DNA of 64,000 bases from Corynebacterium liangguodongii (lineage in GTDB: Bacteria > Actinomycetota > Actinomycetes > Mycobacteriales > Mycobacteriaceae): positions 1,054,001 through 1,118,000 of the forward strand of contig NZ_CP026948.1 of the NCBI RefSeq assembly GCF_003070865.1. Reading direction: 5' to 3'. Positions within the stretch are counted from its first letter, which is position 1. Each line of letters begins with the position of its first letter. Below are positions 9,186 to 18,322 of the stretch, in pieces. The notes below the pieces were generated by a model. That model had not been told where the DNA came from, made no database searches, and saw nothing but the letters and a program-made list of their open reading frames with translations. A program made the position numbers and the translations under genes.

Positions 9186-9926
9186 TCATTGCCCCCGTGT
9201 AACAAAGATCGCCGTACCCGGAAAAATGCGCCCTCGCTCCGGGGACCACTGGCCCCAGGGAATGGATACTCCTTCGGGCCATTCGGGCTCGAGGACGTCG
9301 AGTAGCTCGAGGCCCGAGCCGCGAAGGGCGCGCACCCAATCGCCGAATGTCCGGTGGTATTCGGCGTAGGTAAGCGTGCCGGTATCGTCGTACTCTTCGT
9401 AGGCGCGCGCGAAATAGCTGATCTCCGCGGTCAGCGAGCCAGGATCGTCGGGGAACACCCAGCGCATGGGGTGTGTCACGGAGAACACGAAGCGACCGCC
9501 CGGGACGAGGACGCGGCGGATCTCGGCGAGCGCTGCAGCGACATCGCGCACGAACGGCAGCGCGCCGAAGGCGGAGAATGCGACGTCGAACGACGCGTCC
9601 CGGTAGGGAAGCGCGAGCACGTCGGCCTGGGCGAGGGAAACGTTGTGGCGCGCCCGCGCTAGCATCCCCGCCGAGATGTCGAAACCCGTGACGAAGCCGA
9701 CCCCGTCGTCGGCGAGCCAGGACGCGCACGGAGCTGAACCGCAGCCGATCTCGAGGACGCGGGCTTGTGAGACGTCGCCAAGCAAACGCGCGTCCTTCTC
9801 CGAGAGCATCTCGGGGCACCAGTAGAAACCGTCCAGATACTCCGGGTGCTCTGCGTGGTAGCGCCGCGCATCGGCGTCCCAAAAGAGGCGGTTGGCCGCT
9901 ACTTCGGGGGCGGGGGAGACGTCCAT
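9186..9926 (-). CDS. Class I SAM-dependent methyltransferase
   Basis: This 246-aa protein has a Methyltransf_11-type Rossmann fold. Motif I is VLEIGCGSAPCASWLADDGVGFVTGFDIS, binding S-adenosylmethionine, and post-motifs follow (ALPYRDASFDVAFSAFGALPFV; LAEIRRVLVPGGRFVFSVTHPMRW). The N-terminus reads ANRLFWDADARRYHAEHPEYL. I chose ATG 9926 because AAAGGTG lies 6 nt upstream; the GTG at 9935 is part of that ribosome-binding site. It sits convergent to polA and divergent from rpsA, the position of a methyltransferase gene in other corynebacteria. The substrate is unknown; a small molecule is more likely than nucleic acid, judging from the fold class. Confidence 0.85.
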   Translation of the reverse strand: MDVSPAPEVAANRLFWDADARRYHAEHPEYLDGFYWCPEMLSEKDARLLGDVSQARVLEIGCGSAPCASWLADDGVGFVTGFDISAGMLARARHNVSLAQADVLALPYRDASFDVAFSAFGALPFVRDVAAALAEIRRVLVPGGRFVFSVTHPMRWVFPDDPGSLTAEISYFARAYEEYDDTGTLTYAEYHRTFGDWVRALRGSGLELLDVLEPEWPEGVSIPWGQWSPERGRIFPGTAIFVTRGQ

Positions 9927-10113
9927 CGGGTGCACCTTTCGCGTATTTGCTCTACTAGGTTATTTTGACTACCCTGTCAAGGGCGTGTCTGCGTTACGGG
10001 GCAATTTTGGCTGTATAGGAGGGCCAAAATCGCGCCCGCGATGAGATCACAACCGTGAGAGACGCGCTCCTGTCCACTTTCGATCTCCTATCTTTTCGGA
10101 GCACTTTACAAAC

Positions 10114-11580
10114 ATGCCCACTTCCAACGCACCCCAGGTTGCCATCAACGACATTGGCAGCGCTGAGGACTTTCTTGCCGCCGTCGACGCCACCATCAAG
10201 TACTTCAATGATGGCGACATCGTCACCGGCACCGTCGTCAAGGTCGACCACGACGAGGTTCTCCTCGACATCGGGTACAAGACCGAAGGCGTCATCCCGA
10301 CCCGCGAGCTCTCCATCAAGCACGACATCGACCCCGATGAGGTCGTCGAGGTCGGCGACGAGGTCGACGCGCTTGTCCTGACCAAGGAGGACAAGGAAGG
10401 CCGCCTCATCCTGTCCAAGAAGCGCGCGCAGTACGAGCGTGCCTGGGGCACCATCGAGGAGCTGCAGAACAACGACCAGCCCGTCACCGGCACGGTCATC
10501 GAGGTTGTCAAGGGCGGCCTTATCCTCGACATCGGCCTTCGCGGCTTCCTGCCGGCCTCCCTCGTCGAGATGCGCCGCGTGCGCGACCTCGACCCCTACA
10601 TCGGCCAGGAGCTCGAGGCGAAGATCATCGAGCTGGACAAGCACCGCAACAACGTCGTGCTCTCCCGCCGCGCATACCTTGAAGAGACCCAGTCCGCAGT
10701 CCGCTCCGACTTCCTGCACCAGCTGCAGAAGGGCCAGGTTCGCAAGGGTGTCGTCTCCTCCATCGTCAACTTCGGTGCCTTCGTCGACCTCGGCGGCGTT
10801 GACGGCCTCGTCCACGTCTCCGAACTGTCCTGGAAGCACATCGACCACCCGTCCGAGGTTGTCACCGTGGGCGACGAGGTTACCGTCGAGGTGCTCGACG
10901 TCGATCTAGACCGCGAGCGCGTTTCCCTCTCGCTCAAGGCAACCCAGGAAGATCCGTGGCGCGTCTTCGCCCGCACCCACGCCGTGGGCCAGATCGTCCC
11001 GGGCAAGGTGACCAAGCTTGTGCCGTTCGGCGCGTTCGTCCGCGTCCAGGAGGGCATCGAGGGCCTCGTCCACATCTCCGAGCTGGCCCAGCGCCACGTC
11101 GAGGTCCCGGACCAGGTTGTCACCGTCGGTGAAGAGGTCATGGTCAAGGTCATCGACATCGACCTGGACCGCCGCCGCATCTCGCTCTCGCTCAAGCAGG
11201 CAGACGAGGACTACTCCGAAGAGTTTGATCCGTCCCGCTACGGCATGGCCGACTCCTACGACGAGCAGGGCAACTACATCTTCCCGGAGGGCTTCGACCC
11301 GGAGACCAACGAGTGGATGGAAGGCTACGACGAGGCACGCCAGGAGTGGGAGGCCCGCTACGCCGAGGCCGAGCGCCGCTTCCAGGCGCACACCGCCCAG
11401 ATCGAGCGCCAGCGCGCTGCCGCCGCCGAGGCCGCCGAGCAGGGCGCAGGCCAGTCGAACTACTCCTCCGAGTCCGCTGACGCCGCAGCTCCGGCAGCGT
11501 CCGCGCCCGAGGAGTCCATCGGCTCCCTGGCTTCCGACGAGCAGCTCGCGGCCCTGCGCGACAAGCTCGCCGGCAACTAG
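10114..11580 (+). CDS. rpsA: 30S ribosomal protein S1
   Basis: This 488-aa protein has four S1 RNA-binding domains at roughly residues 35-105, 122-190, 207-278 and 293-365 (for example GDIVTGTVVKVDHDEVLLDIGYKTEG and KGVVSSIVNFGAFVDLGGVDGLVHVSELSW). Four domains rather than six is normal for actinobacteria. The C-terminal 120 residues are acidic then Ala/Glu/Ser-rich and probably disordered; in M. tuberculosis this tail has been discussed in connection with pyrazinamide and trans-translation. S1 binds mRNA on the 30S subunit. The gene stands alone and is followed by a strong terminator. Confidence 0.97.
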   Translation: MPTSNAPQVAINDIGSAEDFLAAVDATIKYFNDGDIVTGTVVKVDHDEVLLDIGYKTEGVIPTRELSIKHDIDPDEVVEVGDEVDALVLTKEDKEGRLILSKKRAQYERAWGTIEELQNNDQPVTGTVIEVVKGGLILDIGLRGFLPASLVEMRRVRDLDPYIGQELEAKIIELDKHRNNVVLSRRAYLEETQSAVRSDFLHQLQKGQVRKGVVSSIVNFGAFVDLGGVDGLVHVSELSWKHIDHPSEVVTVGDEVTVEVLDVDLDRERVSLSLKATQEDPWRVFARTHAVGQIVPGKVTKLVPFGAFVRVQEGIEGLVHISELAQRHVEVPDQVVTVGEEVMVKVIDIDLDRRRISLSLKQADEDYSEEFDPSRYGMADSYDEQGNYIFPEGFDPETNEWMEGYDEARQEWEARYAEAERRFQAHTAQIERQRAAAAEAAEQGAGQSNYSSESADAAAPAASAPEESIGSLASDEQLAALRDKLAGN

Positions 11581-11620
11581 GTCCGTGCACTAGGGCGCTC
11601 CCTGAAGGGCACCTGCGCGA

Positions 11621-11656
11621 AAGCCCCACCCGGTCTTACCCGGGTGGGGCTTTTTT
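11621..11656 (+). terminator. Strong intrinsic terminator of rpsA
   Basis: A perfect 13-bp stem, AAGCCCCACCCGG (11621-11633) with CCGGGTGGGGCTT (11640-11652), encloses a 6-nt loop and runs into a TTTTTT tract. This is a textbook rho-independent terminator 41 bp after the rpsA stop. Confidence 0.93.
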
Positions 11657-11795
11657 CGTGCGTCAGGGCTGGGGTGGGGAGCAGTATCTGGTGTGTCCTA
11701 GACGGGAAGGCCCCGGCACTGCGAGCGACGGCCGAATAGTAGCCCACCCGGAAAAGTCCGCAATGCGGTGTCCACACCCAGACCGAACCCGCCTC

Positions 11796-11813
11796 ACTCT
11801 GCAGCTGCAGAGT
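11796..11813. repeat. 18-bp perfect palindrome in the rpsA-coaE intergenic region
   Basis: ACTCTGCAGCTGCAGAGT is a perfect 18-bp palindrome without a spacer. It lies in the 364-bp stretch between rpsA and coaE, which otherwise holds the rpsA terminator, the coaE -10 box and no gene I can support. With no loop it suits a dimeric DNA-binding protein better than an RNA hairpin. A chance occurrence is unlikely but the function is unknown. Confidence 0.6.
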
Positions 11814-11931
11814 CGAGTCATGTCCATACTGGGCTGCTTCCGAAGGTGTGCCAGTGAGCGAGGTTTTTAGGAAGTGTTCCGGCGCCTCGGGAGAAGGCAC
11901 TAAGAGCCGGTCTCGCTTAAACCCGCTGCGC

Positions 11932-11944
11932 TAGCATGGCAGGC
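11932..11944 (+). promoter_or_regulatory. Putative leaderless promoter of coaE
   Basis: TAGCAT at 11932-11937 matches the -10 consensus TANNNT and lies 7 nt before ATG 11945. This spacing favours ATG 11945 as the coaE start over ATG 11936, which overlaps the hexamer. Confidence 0.5.
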
Positions 11945-12544
11945 ATGTTCACAATCGGTCTTACGGGCGGCATCGGCAGCGGAAAGTCTACGGTGGCCAA
12001 GATGTTCGCTGATGCTGGGTTCCCGGTCGTCGACGCTGACCAGGTGGCCCGCGACAACATGGCGCCAGGCTCGCCAGTGTTGGCGGAGGTGGCCAGGGTC
12101 TTCGGCGAGGATCTCATCGGCGCAGGCGGGGAGCTCGATCGCGCGGAGCTAGCACGGCGAGCGTTCGCGAGCGAGGAGCAGACGCGCAAGCTCAACGAGA
12201 TTACGCACCCGGCGATTCGGAGGGAGTCGGATCGCCGCTTCGCTCAGCTAGAGCAACGGGGGGTTAAAGCGGCGGTCTACGATATGCCGCTGCTCGTCGA
12301 GCTCGGCCTCAATGAGGAGATGGACCTAACGGTCGTGGTGGATGTCGCTGCGGAGGAGCGGGTTCGGCGCCTCGTGGAGCACCGCGGGTTGGACGAGGGG
12401 GATGCGCGAAACAGGATCGCTCGGCAAGCCGGGGACGAGGAGAGGCGGGCGAGGGCCGATATCGTGATCGATAACAACGGCTCGCTCGAGGAGCTTCGGG
12501 CGCGGGTTGAGGGGGTCGTCGATAAGATTGAAAAAATGTTATGA
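11945..12544 (+). CDS. coaE: Dephospho-CoA kinase
   Basis: CoaE phosphorylates the 3'-hydroxyl of dephospho-CoA, the last step of coenzyme A synthesis. The protein has 199 aa from ATG 11945. The P-loop is at the very N-terminus (MFTIGLTGGIGSGKST), followed by the acidic DADQVARD motif and the lid region (RRLVEHRGLDEGDARNRIARQAGDEERRARADIVIDNNG). It is a stand-alone kinase and lacks the C-terminal UPF0157 extension seen in mycobacterial CoaE. An alternative ATG at 11936 would add three residues, but it overlaps the apparent -10 box. The DUF4259 gene and uvrB follow on the same strand. Confidence 0.96.
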   Translation: MFTIGLTGGIGSGKSTVAKMFADAGFPVVDADQVARDNMAPGSPVLAEVARVFGEDLIGAGGELDRAELARRAFASEEQTRKLNEITHPAIRRESDRRFAQLEQRGVKAAVYDMPLLVELGLNEEMDLTVVVDVAAEERVRRLVEHRGLDEGDARNRIARQAGDEERRARADIVIDNNGSLEELRARVEGVVDKIEKML

Positions 12545-12585
12545 ACAGTTAAACTATTGGACAAGTCCCATTAACAACGGTTGTT

Positions 12586-12599
12586 TATTATCACCCCTC
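12586..12599 (+). promoter_or_regulatory. Putative leaderless promoter of the DUF4259 gene
   Basis: TATTAT at 12586-12591 is a near-consensus -10 hexamer ending 8 nt before ATG 12600. TTGGAC at 12557-12562 resembles a -35 but the 23-bp spacing is too long. Confidence 0.5.
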
Positions 12600-12947
12600 A
12601 TGGGAACGTGGAACTGGGGGCCATTCGACAATGACGTGGCCGAGGACACCGTGAGGCGGCTGGCCGACGGGTCCTTCCGCATGGATCAGTTTCGGTTCGA
12701 TTGCTCCGATGCGCACCTGGATACGGAGCAGGTCCAGGCGCTCATCGCGCTGGCCGCGGTGATGAACGGCCATGGCCCGGCCGGCAGCGTGCCTCTGGCG
12801 CCGCGCTTGAGCTTCGAGGATCGCCGCTGGGTCGAAGCCAAGCTGCGCGAGGCGATGAGCCCGGAGGGCTCCGAGCTCTACGGCATGTGGAGCGATGCCG
12901 GCGAGCTGCACCAATGGCTGGAGGCGACGGCGAAGGCGGTCCACTAA
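12600..12947 (+). CDS. DUF4259 domain protein
   Basis: This 115-aa protein opens with MGTWNWGPFDNDVAEDTVRRL, the characteristic start of DUF4259 proteins (MGxWGxGPFDNDxAxD). The rest is mostly helical, with a Trp near the C-terminus (GELHQWLEATAKAV). DUF4259 has no established function. It is a small soluble domain scattered through bacteria, sometimes near toxin-antitoxin or immunity genes. An in-frame ATG-less extension upstream to 12507 overlaps coaE and is not needed. It has its own -10 box and sits between coaE and uvrB without apparent link to either. Confidence 0.82.
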   Translation: MGTWNWGPFDNDVAEDTVRRLADGSFRMDQFRFDCSDAHLDTEQVQALIALAAVMNGHGPAGSVPLAPRLSFEDRRWVEAKLREAMSPEGSELYGMWSDAGELHQWLEATAKAVH

Positions 12948-12970
12948 GGGCGCGCTGCCAGCACTGGCGA

Positions 12971-12983
12971 TACACTGGAGCGC
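12971..12983 (+). promoter_or_regulatory. -10 box immediately upstream of uvrB
   Basis: TACACT at 12971-12976 lies 7 nt before the uvrB ATG, the same hexamer and nearly the same spacing as at argC. GGAG at 12977-12980 could also act as a short ribosome-binding site for longer transcripts. I see no LexA box here. Confidence 0.45.
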
Positions 12984-15083
12984 ATGGCATTTGCTGCAGA
13001 GCACCCGGTCCTCGCGCACTCTGAGTTCCGCCCGGTCGGCGAAATTGAGCGCCGCGAGAAGCCCTTCGAGGTCGTCTCCGAGTACGAGCCCTCCGGTGAT
13101 CAGCCCGCCGCGATCAAGGAACTCGACGAGCGCCTCAACCGCGGGGAGAAGGATGTGGTGCTCCTCGGAGCGACCGGTACAGGTAAGTCGGCCACGGCGG
13201 CGTGGCTCATCGAGAAGCAGCAGCGGCCCACCCTGGTCATGGCCCCGAATAAGACGTTGGCGGCCCAGCTGGCCAACGAGCTGCGCCAGCTCTTACCTAA
13301 CAACGCGGTGGAGTACTTCGTCTCCTACTACGACTACTACCAGCCGGAGGCGTACGTCGCGCAGACGGATACCTATATTGAGAAGGACTCGTCGATTAAC
13401 GACGACGTCGAGCGCCTGCGCCACTCCGCAACCTCGGCTCTGCTTTCTCGTCGCGACGTCGTGGTGGTCGCCTCGGTCTCGTGCATCTACGGCCTGGGCA
13501 CCCCGCAGTCCTACCTCGATCGCTCCGTTGTCTTGCGCGTGGGGGAGGAGGTCGAGCGCGATCGCTTTTTGCGCCTGCTCGTGGACATCCAGTACGAGCG
13601 CAACGATGTCTCCTTCACCCGCGGGACCTTCCGCGTGAAGGGCGATACGGTCGACATCATCCCGGCCTACGAAGAGGTCGCGGTGCGCGTGGAGTTTTTC
13701 GGGGACGAAATTGACTCCCTCTATTACATCCATCCGCTCACCGGCGAGGCGCTGAGCAAGGAAGACGAGCTGCGCATCTTCCCGGCGACGCACTACGTTG
13801 CCACCGACGAGCGCATGGAAAAGGCCGTGGAGGCGATCAAGCTTGAGCTGGCGGATCGCCTCGAGGAGCTCGAGGGCAAGGGCAAGTTGCTCGAGGCGCA
13901 GCGGCTGCGGATGCGCACGGAGTACGACCTGGAGATGATCCAGCAGGTGGGTTTTTGCTCCGGGATTGAAAATTACTCCCGCCACATCGATGGCAGGCCG
14001 GCGGGCTCGGCGCCGGCGACGCTGATTGATTACTTCCCGGAGGACTTCCTCACCATTATCGACGAGTCCCACGTCACCGTTCCGCAGATCGGCGGCATGT
14101 TTGAAGGCGACATGTCGCGCAAGCGCAACCTCGTGGAGTTCGGCTTCCGCCTGCCCAGCGCGGTGGACAACCGCCCGCTGACGTTCGACGAGTTTGCCTC
14201 GCGCATGGGCCAGGTCGTCTACATGTCGGCTACCCCGGGCGACTACGAGCTCGAGGCGAGCGGGGGCGAGTTTGTCGAGCAGGTCATTAGGCCGACCGGC
14301 CTGGTGGATCCGAGCGTCGAGGTGCGCCCGACAAAGGGGCAGATCGATGACCTCATCGAGGAGATCCGCCAGCGGGTGTCCAAGGATGAGCGCGTCCTGG
14401 TGACCACCTTGACCAAGCGGATGGCGGAGGATTTAACGGACTACCTGCTCGATAACGGCATCAGGGTGCGCTACCTCCACTCCGATATCGACACGCTGCA
14501 GCGCGTGGAGCTCTTGCGCCAGCTCCGCCTCGGCGAGTACGACGTCCTCGTGGGCATCAACCTGCTGCGCGAGGGCCTCGACTTGCCCGAGGTCTCTCTC
14601 GTGGCCATCCTCGACGCGGACAAGGAAGGCTTCCTGCGCTCGACGAAGTCGCTGATCCAGACCATCGGCCGCGCGGCGCGAAACGTCTCGGGTGCGGTGA
14701 TCATGTACGCCGATTCGGTCACCGATTCCATGCGGGATGCGATCGAAGAGACGGAGCGCCGCAGGGAGAAGCAGCTCGCCTACAACAAGGAGCACGGCAT
14801 TGACCCGCAGCCTCTGCGCAAGAAGATCGCCGACATCCTCGACCAGGTCTACGACAACGACAGCGAGAGCGAGGGCGCTGTGTCCGGGGGCGAGACTGCG
14901 GTCGTCGATAAGCCGGACGTGTCCGAGATGACGTCGGGCGACGTGCAGAAGCTTATCGACGACCTCACCGGGCAAATGGGAGCCGCGGCGCGCGAGCTCA
15001 AGTTCGAGCTCGCCGGCCGGCTGCGTGACGAGATCGCGGATTTGCGCAAGGAGCTGCGTGGTATGAAAGACGTTGGGGTCTAG
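12984..15083 (+). CDS. uvrB: Excinuclease ABC subunit B
   Basis: UvrB is the damage-verifying helicase-like subunit of nucleotide excision repair, loaded onto DNA by UvrA and cut-activating for UvrC. The 699-aa protein has the P-loop ([17 protein letters not shown]), the beta-hairpin region ([15 protein letters not shown]), the DEAD-like motif ([12 protein letters not shown]), motif VI (QTIGRAARN) and a C-terminal UVR domain ([32 protein letters not shown]) that contacts UvrC. Length is normal. uvrA lies 5 kb downstream on the same strand, as in other actinobacteria, separated by the usp genes and a minus-strand block. Confidence 0.98.
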   Translation: MAFAAEHPVLAHSEFRPVGEIERREKPFEVVSEYEPSGDQPAAIKELDERLNRGEKDVVLLGATGTGKSATAAWLIEKQQRPTLVMAPNKTLAAQLANELRQLLPNNAVEYFVSYYDYYQPEAYVAQTDTYIEKDSSINDDVERLRHSATSALLSRRDVVVVASVSCIYGLGTPQSYLDRSVVLRVGEEVERDRFLRLLVDIQYERNDVSFTRGTFRVKGDTVDIIPAYEEVAVRVEFFGDEIDSLYYIHPLTGEALSKEDELRIFPATHYVATDERMEKAVEAIKLELADRLEELEGKGKLLEAQRLRMRTEYDLEMIQQVGFCSGIENYSRHIDGRPAGSAPATLIDYFPEDFLTIIDESHVTVPQIGGMFEGDMSRKRNLVEFGFRLPSAVDNRPLTFDEFASRMGQVVYMSATPGDYELEASGGEFVEQVIRPTGLVDPSVEVRPTKGQIDDLIEEIRQRVSKDERVLVTTLTKRMAEDLTDYLLDNGIRVRYLHSDIDTLQRVELLRQLRLGEYDVLVGINLLREGLDLPEVSLVAILDADKEGFLRSTKSLIQTIGRAARNVSGAVIMYADSVTDSMRDAIEETERRREKQLAYNKEHGIDPQPLRKKIADILDQVYDNDSESEGAVSGGETAVVDKPDVSEMTSGDVQKLIDDLTGQMGAAARELKFELAGRLRDEIADLRKELRGMKDVGV

Positions 15084-15117
15084 GACACCCTCAAAAGGAA
15101 AGGACAGTGAAGAGATA

Positions 15118-15576
15118 ATGCACGGCTACACCTCGATCGCGGTGGGCACCGATGGATCACCGACCTCGCTGGTGGCGGTTCGCTCCGCCGCGAGCCTGGC
15201 CCGCGCGTTCGACGCCGACCTCACCGTGATCTGCGCGCACTATAGCGCCAACACCTCTCTGCTCAACACGGCGAACGGCGAGCAGGCCAAGGTCGACATC
15301 GTCTCGGTCGACGATGCGAAGCGGGTGCTCGAGGTTGCGGAGCGCATCGCGAAAGAGGAGCAGGCGCCGAGGGTGAACCTGCAGATCAAGTCGGGCCAGC
15401 CCGCGCAGGTGATGATTGACGCAGCGCAGGAGTTCGGCGTCGACCTCATCGTCGTCGGGAACAAGGGGATGCGCTCCCTGGCGGGCCGCGTCTTCGGCAA
15501 CATCCCCGGCAACGTGGCCAAGAAGGCCCCGGTCGACGTCCTTTTGGTGGACACCCGGGCGGAAGGGCACGACTGA
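15118..15576 (+). CDS. Universal stress protein, UspA family (first of a pair)
   Basis: This 152-aa single-domain UspA protein starts at ATG 15118 (MHGYTSIAVGTDGS), preceded by GAAGAGAT and 34 bp after the uvrB stop. UspA proteins are soluble dimers, often ATP-binding, produced under stress or growth arrest. The nucleotide-binding motif is G-x2-G-x9-G(S/T); here it reads GNKGMRSLAGRVFGN, with Asn in place of the final Ser/Thr, so phosphate binding may be weakened. A second USP gene follows after 4 bp, suggesting an operon and possibly heterodimers. Homologues occupy the same position downstream of uvrB in mycobacteria. Confidence 0.92.
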   Translation: MHGYTSIAVGTDGSPTSLVAVRSAASLARAFDADLTVICAHYSANTSLLNTANGEQAKVDIVSVDDAKRVLEVAERIAKEEQAPRVNLQIKSGQPAQVMIDAAQEFGVDLIVVGNKGMRSLAGRVFGNIPGNVAKKAPVDVLLVDTRAEGHD

Positions 15577-15580
15577 GACC

Positions 15581-16024
15581 ATGTCCGACGACTACTCAAC
15601 CATCGTCGTCGGCACCGACGGCTCTGAGTCGTCGCTGCTGGCAGTAGCTAAGGCGGCGCGCCTCGCGGCTGCGCTGGGCGCCAAGCTCGTCATCGCCACC
15701 GCCTACTACCTCTCGCCCGAGGACGCGGCGAGCGCCAACCGGAGCGGATCCGCGACCATTCTTGGCGACGCCCAGGCGCGCGCCAACCTCGCCCAAGCGC
15801 GCGAGCACGCCCTCGGCGCGGGGGCACACGACGTCTCCGTCGCGGCGAGGGAGGGCACCCCGGTTGAGGCGCTCGTCGGCATCGTCAGCGACGTCGAGGC
15901 GGACCTCCTCGTCGTGGGCAACCGCGGCATCAACACGCTGACGGGCCGGCTACTCGGTTCCGTGCCCGCCGACGTCGCCCGCCAATCGGACTGCGACGTC
16001 ATGATCGTCCACACGGTGAGCTAG
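15581..16024 (+). CDS. Universal stress protein, UspA family (second of a pair)
   Basis: This 147-aa UspA protein starts at ATG 15581 (MSDDYSTIVVGTDGSESSLLAV). Unlike its upstream partner it keeps the complete ATP-binding motif (GNRGINTLTGRLLGS). The two are paralogues (TxIxVGTDGSxxSLxAVxxAAxLA). The gene is 4 bp downstream of the first and its stop overlaps the helR stop by 4 bp in convergent orientation. Confidence 0.92.
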   Translation: MSDDYSTIVVGTDGSESSLLAVAKAARLAAALGAKLVIATAYYLSPEDAASANRSGSATILGDAQARANLAQAREHALGAGAHDVSVAAREGTPVEALVGIVSDVEADLLVVGNRGINTLTGRLLGSVPADVARQSDCDVMIVHTVS

Positions 16025-18243
16025 CTCGCCGGGTCCCACCCCAGCCCGTCGCCGATCACGCTGAGCGTTTGGGTCGCCCTGGTCACGGCGACGTAGAGGT
16101 CCTGCCACCCCTGCGGCGAGGAGCCGACGATCTCGGCGGGCGAGACCACCACGACGTGGTCGAACTCGAGGCCCTTGACGGCGGCGACGTTGCCGCGGCT
16201 GATCACGCCCACCGAGCGCTCGTCATCGCCCTTCAGCCCCGCGGCGATGCGATCCGGGTCCGTCCCGGGCGGAAAGAAGCGCACCGGCACTCCGGTGGAG
16301 CGGATGGCGGAGGCGGGGGTGGCCTCAGGATCGATGCGCTCGAGGATCCGGTTTGCCAGTTCCATGATCTCCACCGGCGTGCGGTAGTTCACGGTGAGCT
16401 CGTGGAGGCGGTAGCGCGTGCCCACAAAGGGCCCCAGCGCCGCGCGCCAGTCGTCGGTCCCCGCCGGCGCCGAGGTCTGCGCGGTATCGCCCACCAGCGT
16501 CATCCACCGCGAGGGGCAGCGCCGGAAGATCATCCTCCACTCCATCGCGGTGAGCTCCTGGGCCTCGTCGACGATGACGTGACCGTAGGCCCACGTGTGG
16601 TCCTCCCGCGCGCGCTCCGCCGTGCTGCGGTGGGCGGAGACCCGCTGGCGGTTCGCCAGCGTCTCGGCGTCGATGACGTCGTGGGCGGAGAGGATCTCCG
16701 CCTCGAACTGGTCATCGTCGTTGTCGGTGGACTCCGAGGAGGAGAGAATCTCGAGCGCGTCCTCCGCCTCCGCGACGAGCTGGCGCCACTGCTCCTCCTC
16801 GGCCTTGCGGCGCTGCTCCGGGTCAACGACGCCGATGAGGATGGACAGCTCGTCGATGAGCGCGGCGTCGGAGGGCGTGGTGGGGGAGCCGGGAGCGCGG
16901 TAGAGCGCCTGCCGGGTGTAGTCGTCGTAGTCGCCGGCGGCGGCTTCGATCGCCTCCCGCGAGGTCAACAGCCCCTCGAGCACGGAGGCGGGCTCGAGTG
17001 CGGGAAAGTAGGTATCGATGAGCTGCGCGACCTGCGGTTCATCGGCGAGCTCGTCGTGGAGCTCGTCGATATCCGCGGTGCCCAGCAGGTTCTCCCCGCC
17101 GAGCGGGTCCGCCCCGATGCGCTCGGCGAGCGCCTCCGCGAGGGACTGGGTGAGGTGTTCGGCGAAAACGGCGCGGGCCTCGTTGTGCGGCTTGCGCGAG
17201 CGGCGCGCCCGCGTCCGCGCCGCCTTGACCATCCCCGGCGTCGCGCTCAGCGGGATCGAGCCGATGGTGAGCTCGACGGGAGCGGCGGGGACGGTTTCGA
17301 GTGCTTGGACGGCCCGCTTGAGTATGGTGACCATCTCTTCTGAGCCCTTCACCTCGCGGGCTGCCAGCTCCTCTCGCTCGGTCTGGGGGTGAAATCCTGG
17401 CACAAGGGAGTCGATGGTGCCGAGCACGACGCCGGTTTCGCCGAGTTCGGGCAGCACCCGGGAGATGTAGTCGAGGAAGGTGCGGTTCGGCCCCACGATG
17501 AGCACACCGGTGCGCGCGAGCTGCTCGCGCCAGGTGTAGAGAAGGTAGGCGACCCGGTGGAGCGCCACCGCCGTCTTCCCCGTGCCCGGGCCGCCCTGGA
17601 CGACGAGCGCGCCGCGCGTCGGGTCGCGGATAATCTCGTCCTGCTCGCGCTGGATCGTCTCCACAATCGAGCGCATCCGCCCGGTGCGCGCGGAGTTCAT
17701 CGCGCGCCGCAGGGCGGCCTCGGAGCCCACGTCGGACTCCCGCCCGAGCTCGGCGTCCGCGCCGGAGAGGACCTCGTCGTCCACGGCGAGGACCTCGCGG
17801 CCCTTCATCCGGATAGTTCTCCTGCGCTCCACGCCCTCCGGGTGCGCTGTCGTTGCCAGGTAGTAGGGCCGGGCGAGGGGAGCGCGCCAGTCCAGCAAGA
17901 GGCTGCGGTAGCCCTGCGCCCGGTCTTCCATCCCGATGCGCCCGATGTAGCGGCGGTCCATCCCCTCGCGGCCCTCGATCGGGTTGTCGGGGTCATCATC
18001 GGCGATGTCGAGGCGACCGAAAACGAGGCCGACCTCGGCGATGGCGAGGGTGTCGAGCTTGGAGTTCAGCGCGTGGTAGCGCGTCTCTCGGCGCACGAGC
18101 GCGTCCGGGTCCGGGTTATCGGGGTCGACGTCGGCTTGGACGGCCTCAAGCTCCGCGCGCGCGGCGGCCACTGCGTCATCGAGGCGCGCAAAAAGCGTAT
18201 CGACGTACCCTTGCTCGCGTTCGATCTCGTCCGAACCGCTCAC
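16021..18243 (-). CDS. helR: RNA polymerase-recycling motor ATPase HelR (HelD-like)
   Basis: This 740-aa superfamily 1 ATPase resembles actinobacterial HelR/HelD, which pulls RNA polymerase off DNA and, for HelR, displaces rifamycins to give tolerance. The N-terminal part is a coiled arm (EIEREQGYVDTLFARLDDAVAAARAELEAVQADV) that enters the polymerase channel in HelD structures. The P-loop is GGPGTGKTAVALHRVAYLLY and Walker B is VIVDEAQELTAMEWRMIFRRCP. A UvrD-type C-terminal motif is present (LYVAVTRATQTL). GTG 18243 is the start, 7 nt after GGAGG. A TATAAT box lies upstream. I did not find a recognisable rifamycin-associated element there, so rifamycin inducibility is unproven. Confidence 0.85.
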   Translation of the reverse strand: MSGSDEIEREQGYVDTLFARLDDAVAAARAELEAVQADVDPDNPDPDALVRRETRYHALNSKLDTLAIAEVGLVFGRLDIADDDPDNPIEGREGMDRRYIGRIGMEDRAQGYRSLLLDWRAPLARPYYLATTAHPEGVERRRTIRMKGREVLAVDDEVLSGADAELGRESDVGSEAALRRAMNSARTGRMRSIVETIQREQDEIIRDPTRGALVVQGGPGTGKTAVALHRVAYLLYTWREQLARTGVLIVGPNRTFLDYISRVLPELGETGVVLGTIDSLVPGFHPQTEREELAAREVKGSEEMVTILKRAVQALETVPAAPVELTIGSIPLSATPGMVKAARTRARRSRKPHNEARAVFAEHLTQSLAEALAERIGADPLGGENLLGTADIDELHDELADEPQVAQLIDTYFPALEPASVLEGLLTSREAIEAAAGDYDDYTRQALYRAPGSPTTPSDAALIDELSILIGVVDPEQRRKAEEEQWRQLVAEAEDALEILSSSESTDNDDDQFEAEILSAHDVIDAETLANRQRVSAHRSTAERAREDHTWAYGHVIVDEAQELTAMEWRMIFRRCPSRWMTLVGDTAQTSAPAGTDDWRAALGPFVGTRYRLHELTVNYRTPVEIMELANRILERIDPEATPASAIRSTGVPVRFFPPGTDPDRIAAGLKGDDERSVGVISRGNVAAVKGLEFDHVVVVSPAEIVGSSPQGWQDLYVAVTRATQTLSVIGDGLGWDPAS

Positions 18244-18300
18244 CCATGCACCTCCGTCAGGCGATTCCCGCGCCGCGCGACCTGCGGCCGTAAAGGGCTC

Positions 18301-18306
18301 ATTATA
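18301..18306 (-). promoter_or_regulatory. Consensus -10 box of helR
   Basis: On the minus strand TATAAT is preceded by TGG, giving an extended -10 (TGGTATAAT). Transcription would start about 50 nt upstream of the helR GTG. No good -35 hexamer is present, as is common for extended -10 promoters. Confidence 0.6.
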
Positions 18307-18322
18307 CCAGCCAAAACAGCGA

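Noticed and set aside
11577..11900. Minus-strand frame of 107 codons after rpsA
   Set aside because: It runs through the rpsA terminator, has no ribosome-binding site and no recognisable features.
12507..12599. Upstream extension of the DUF4259 protein
   Set aside because: The extra residues overlap coaE and precede a near-consensus -10 box; the family starts with MGTW at 12600.
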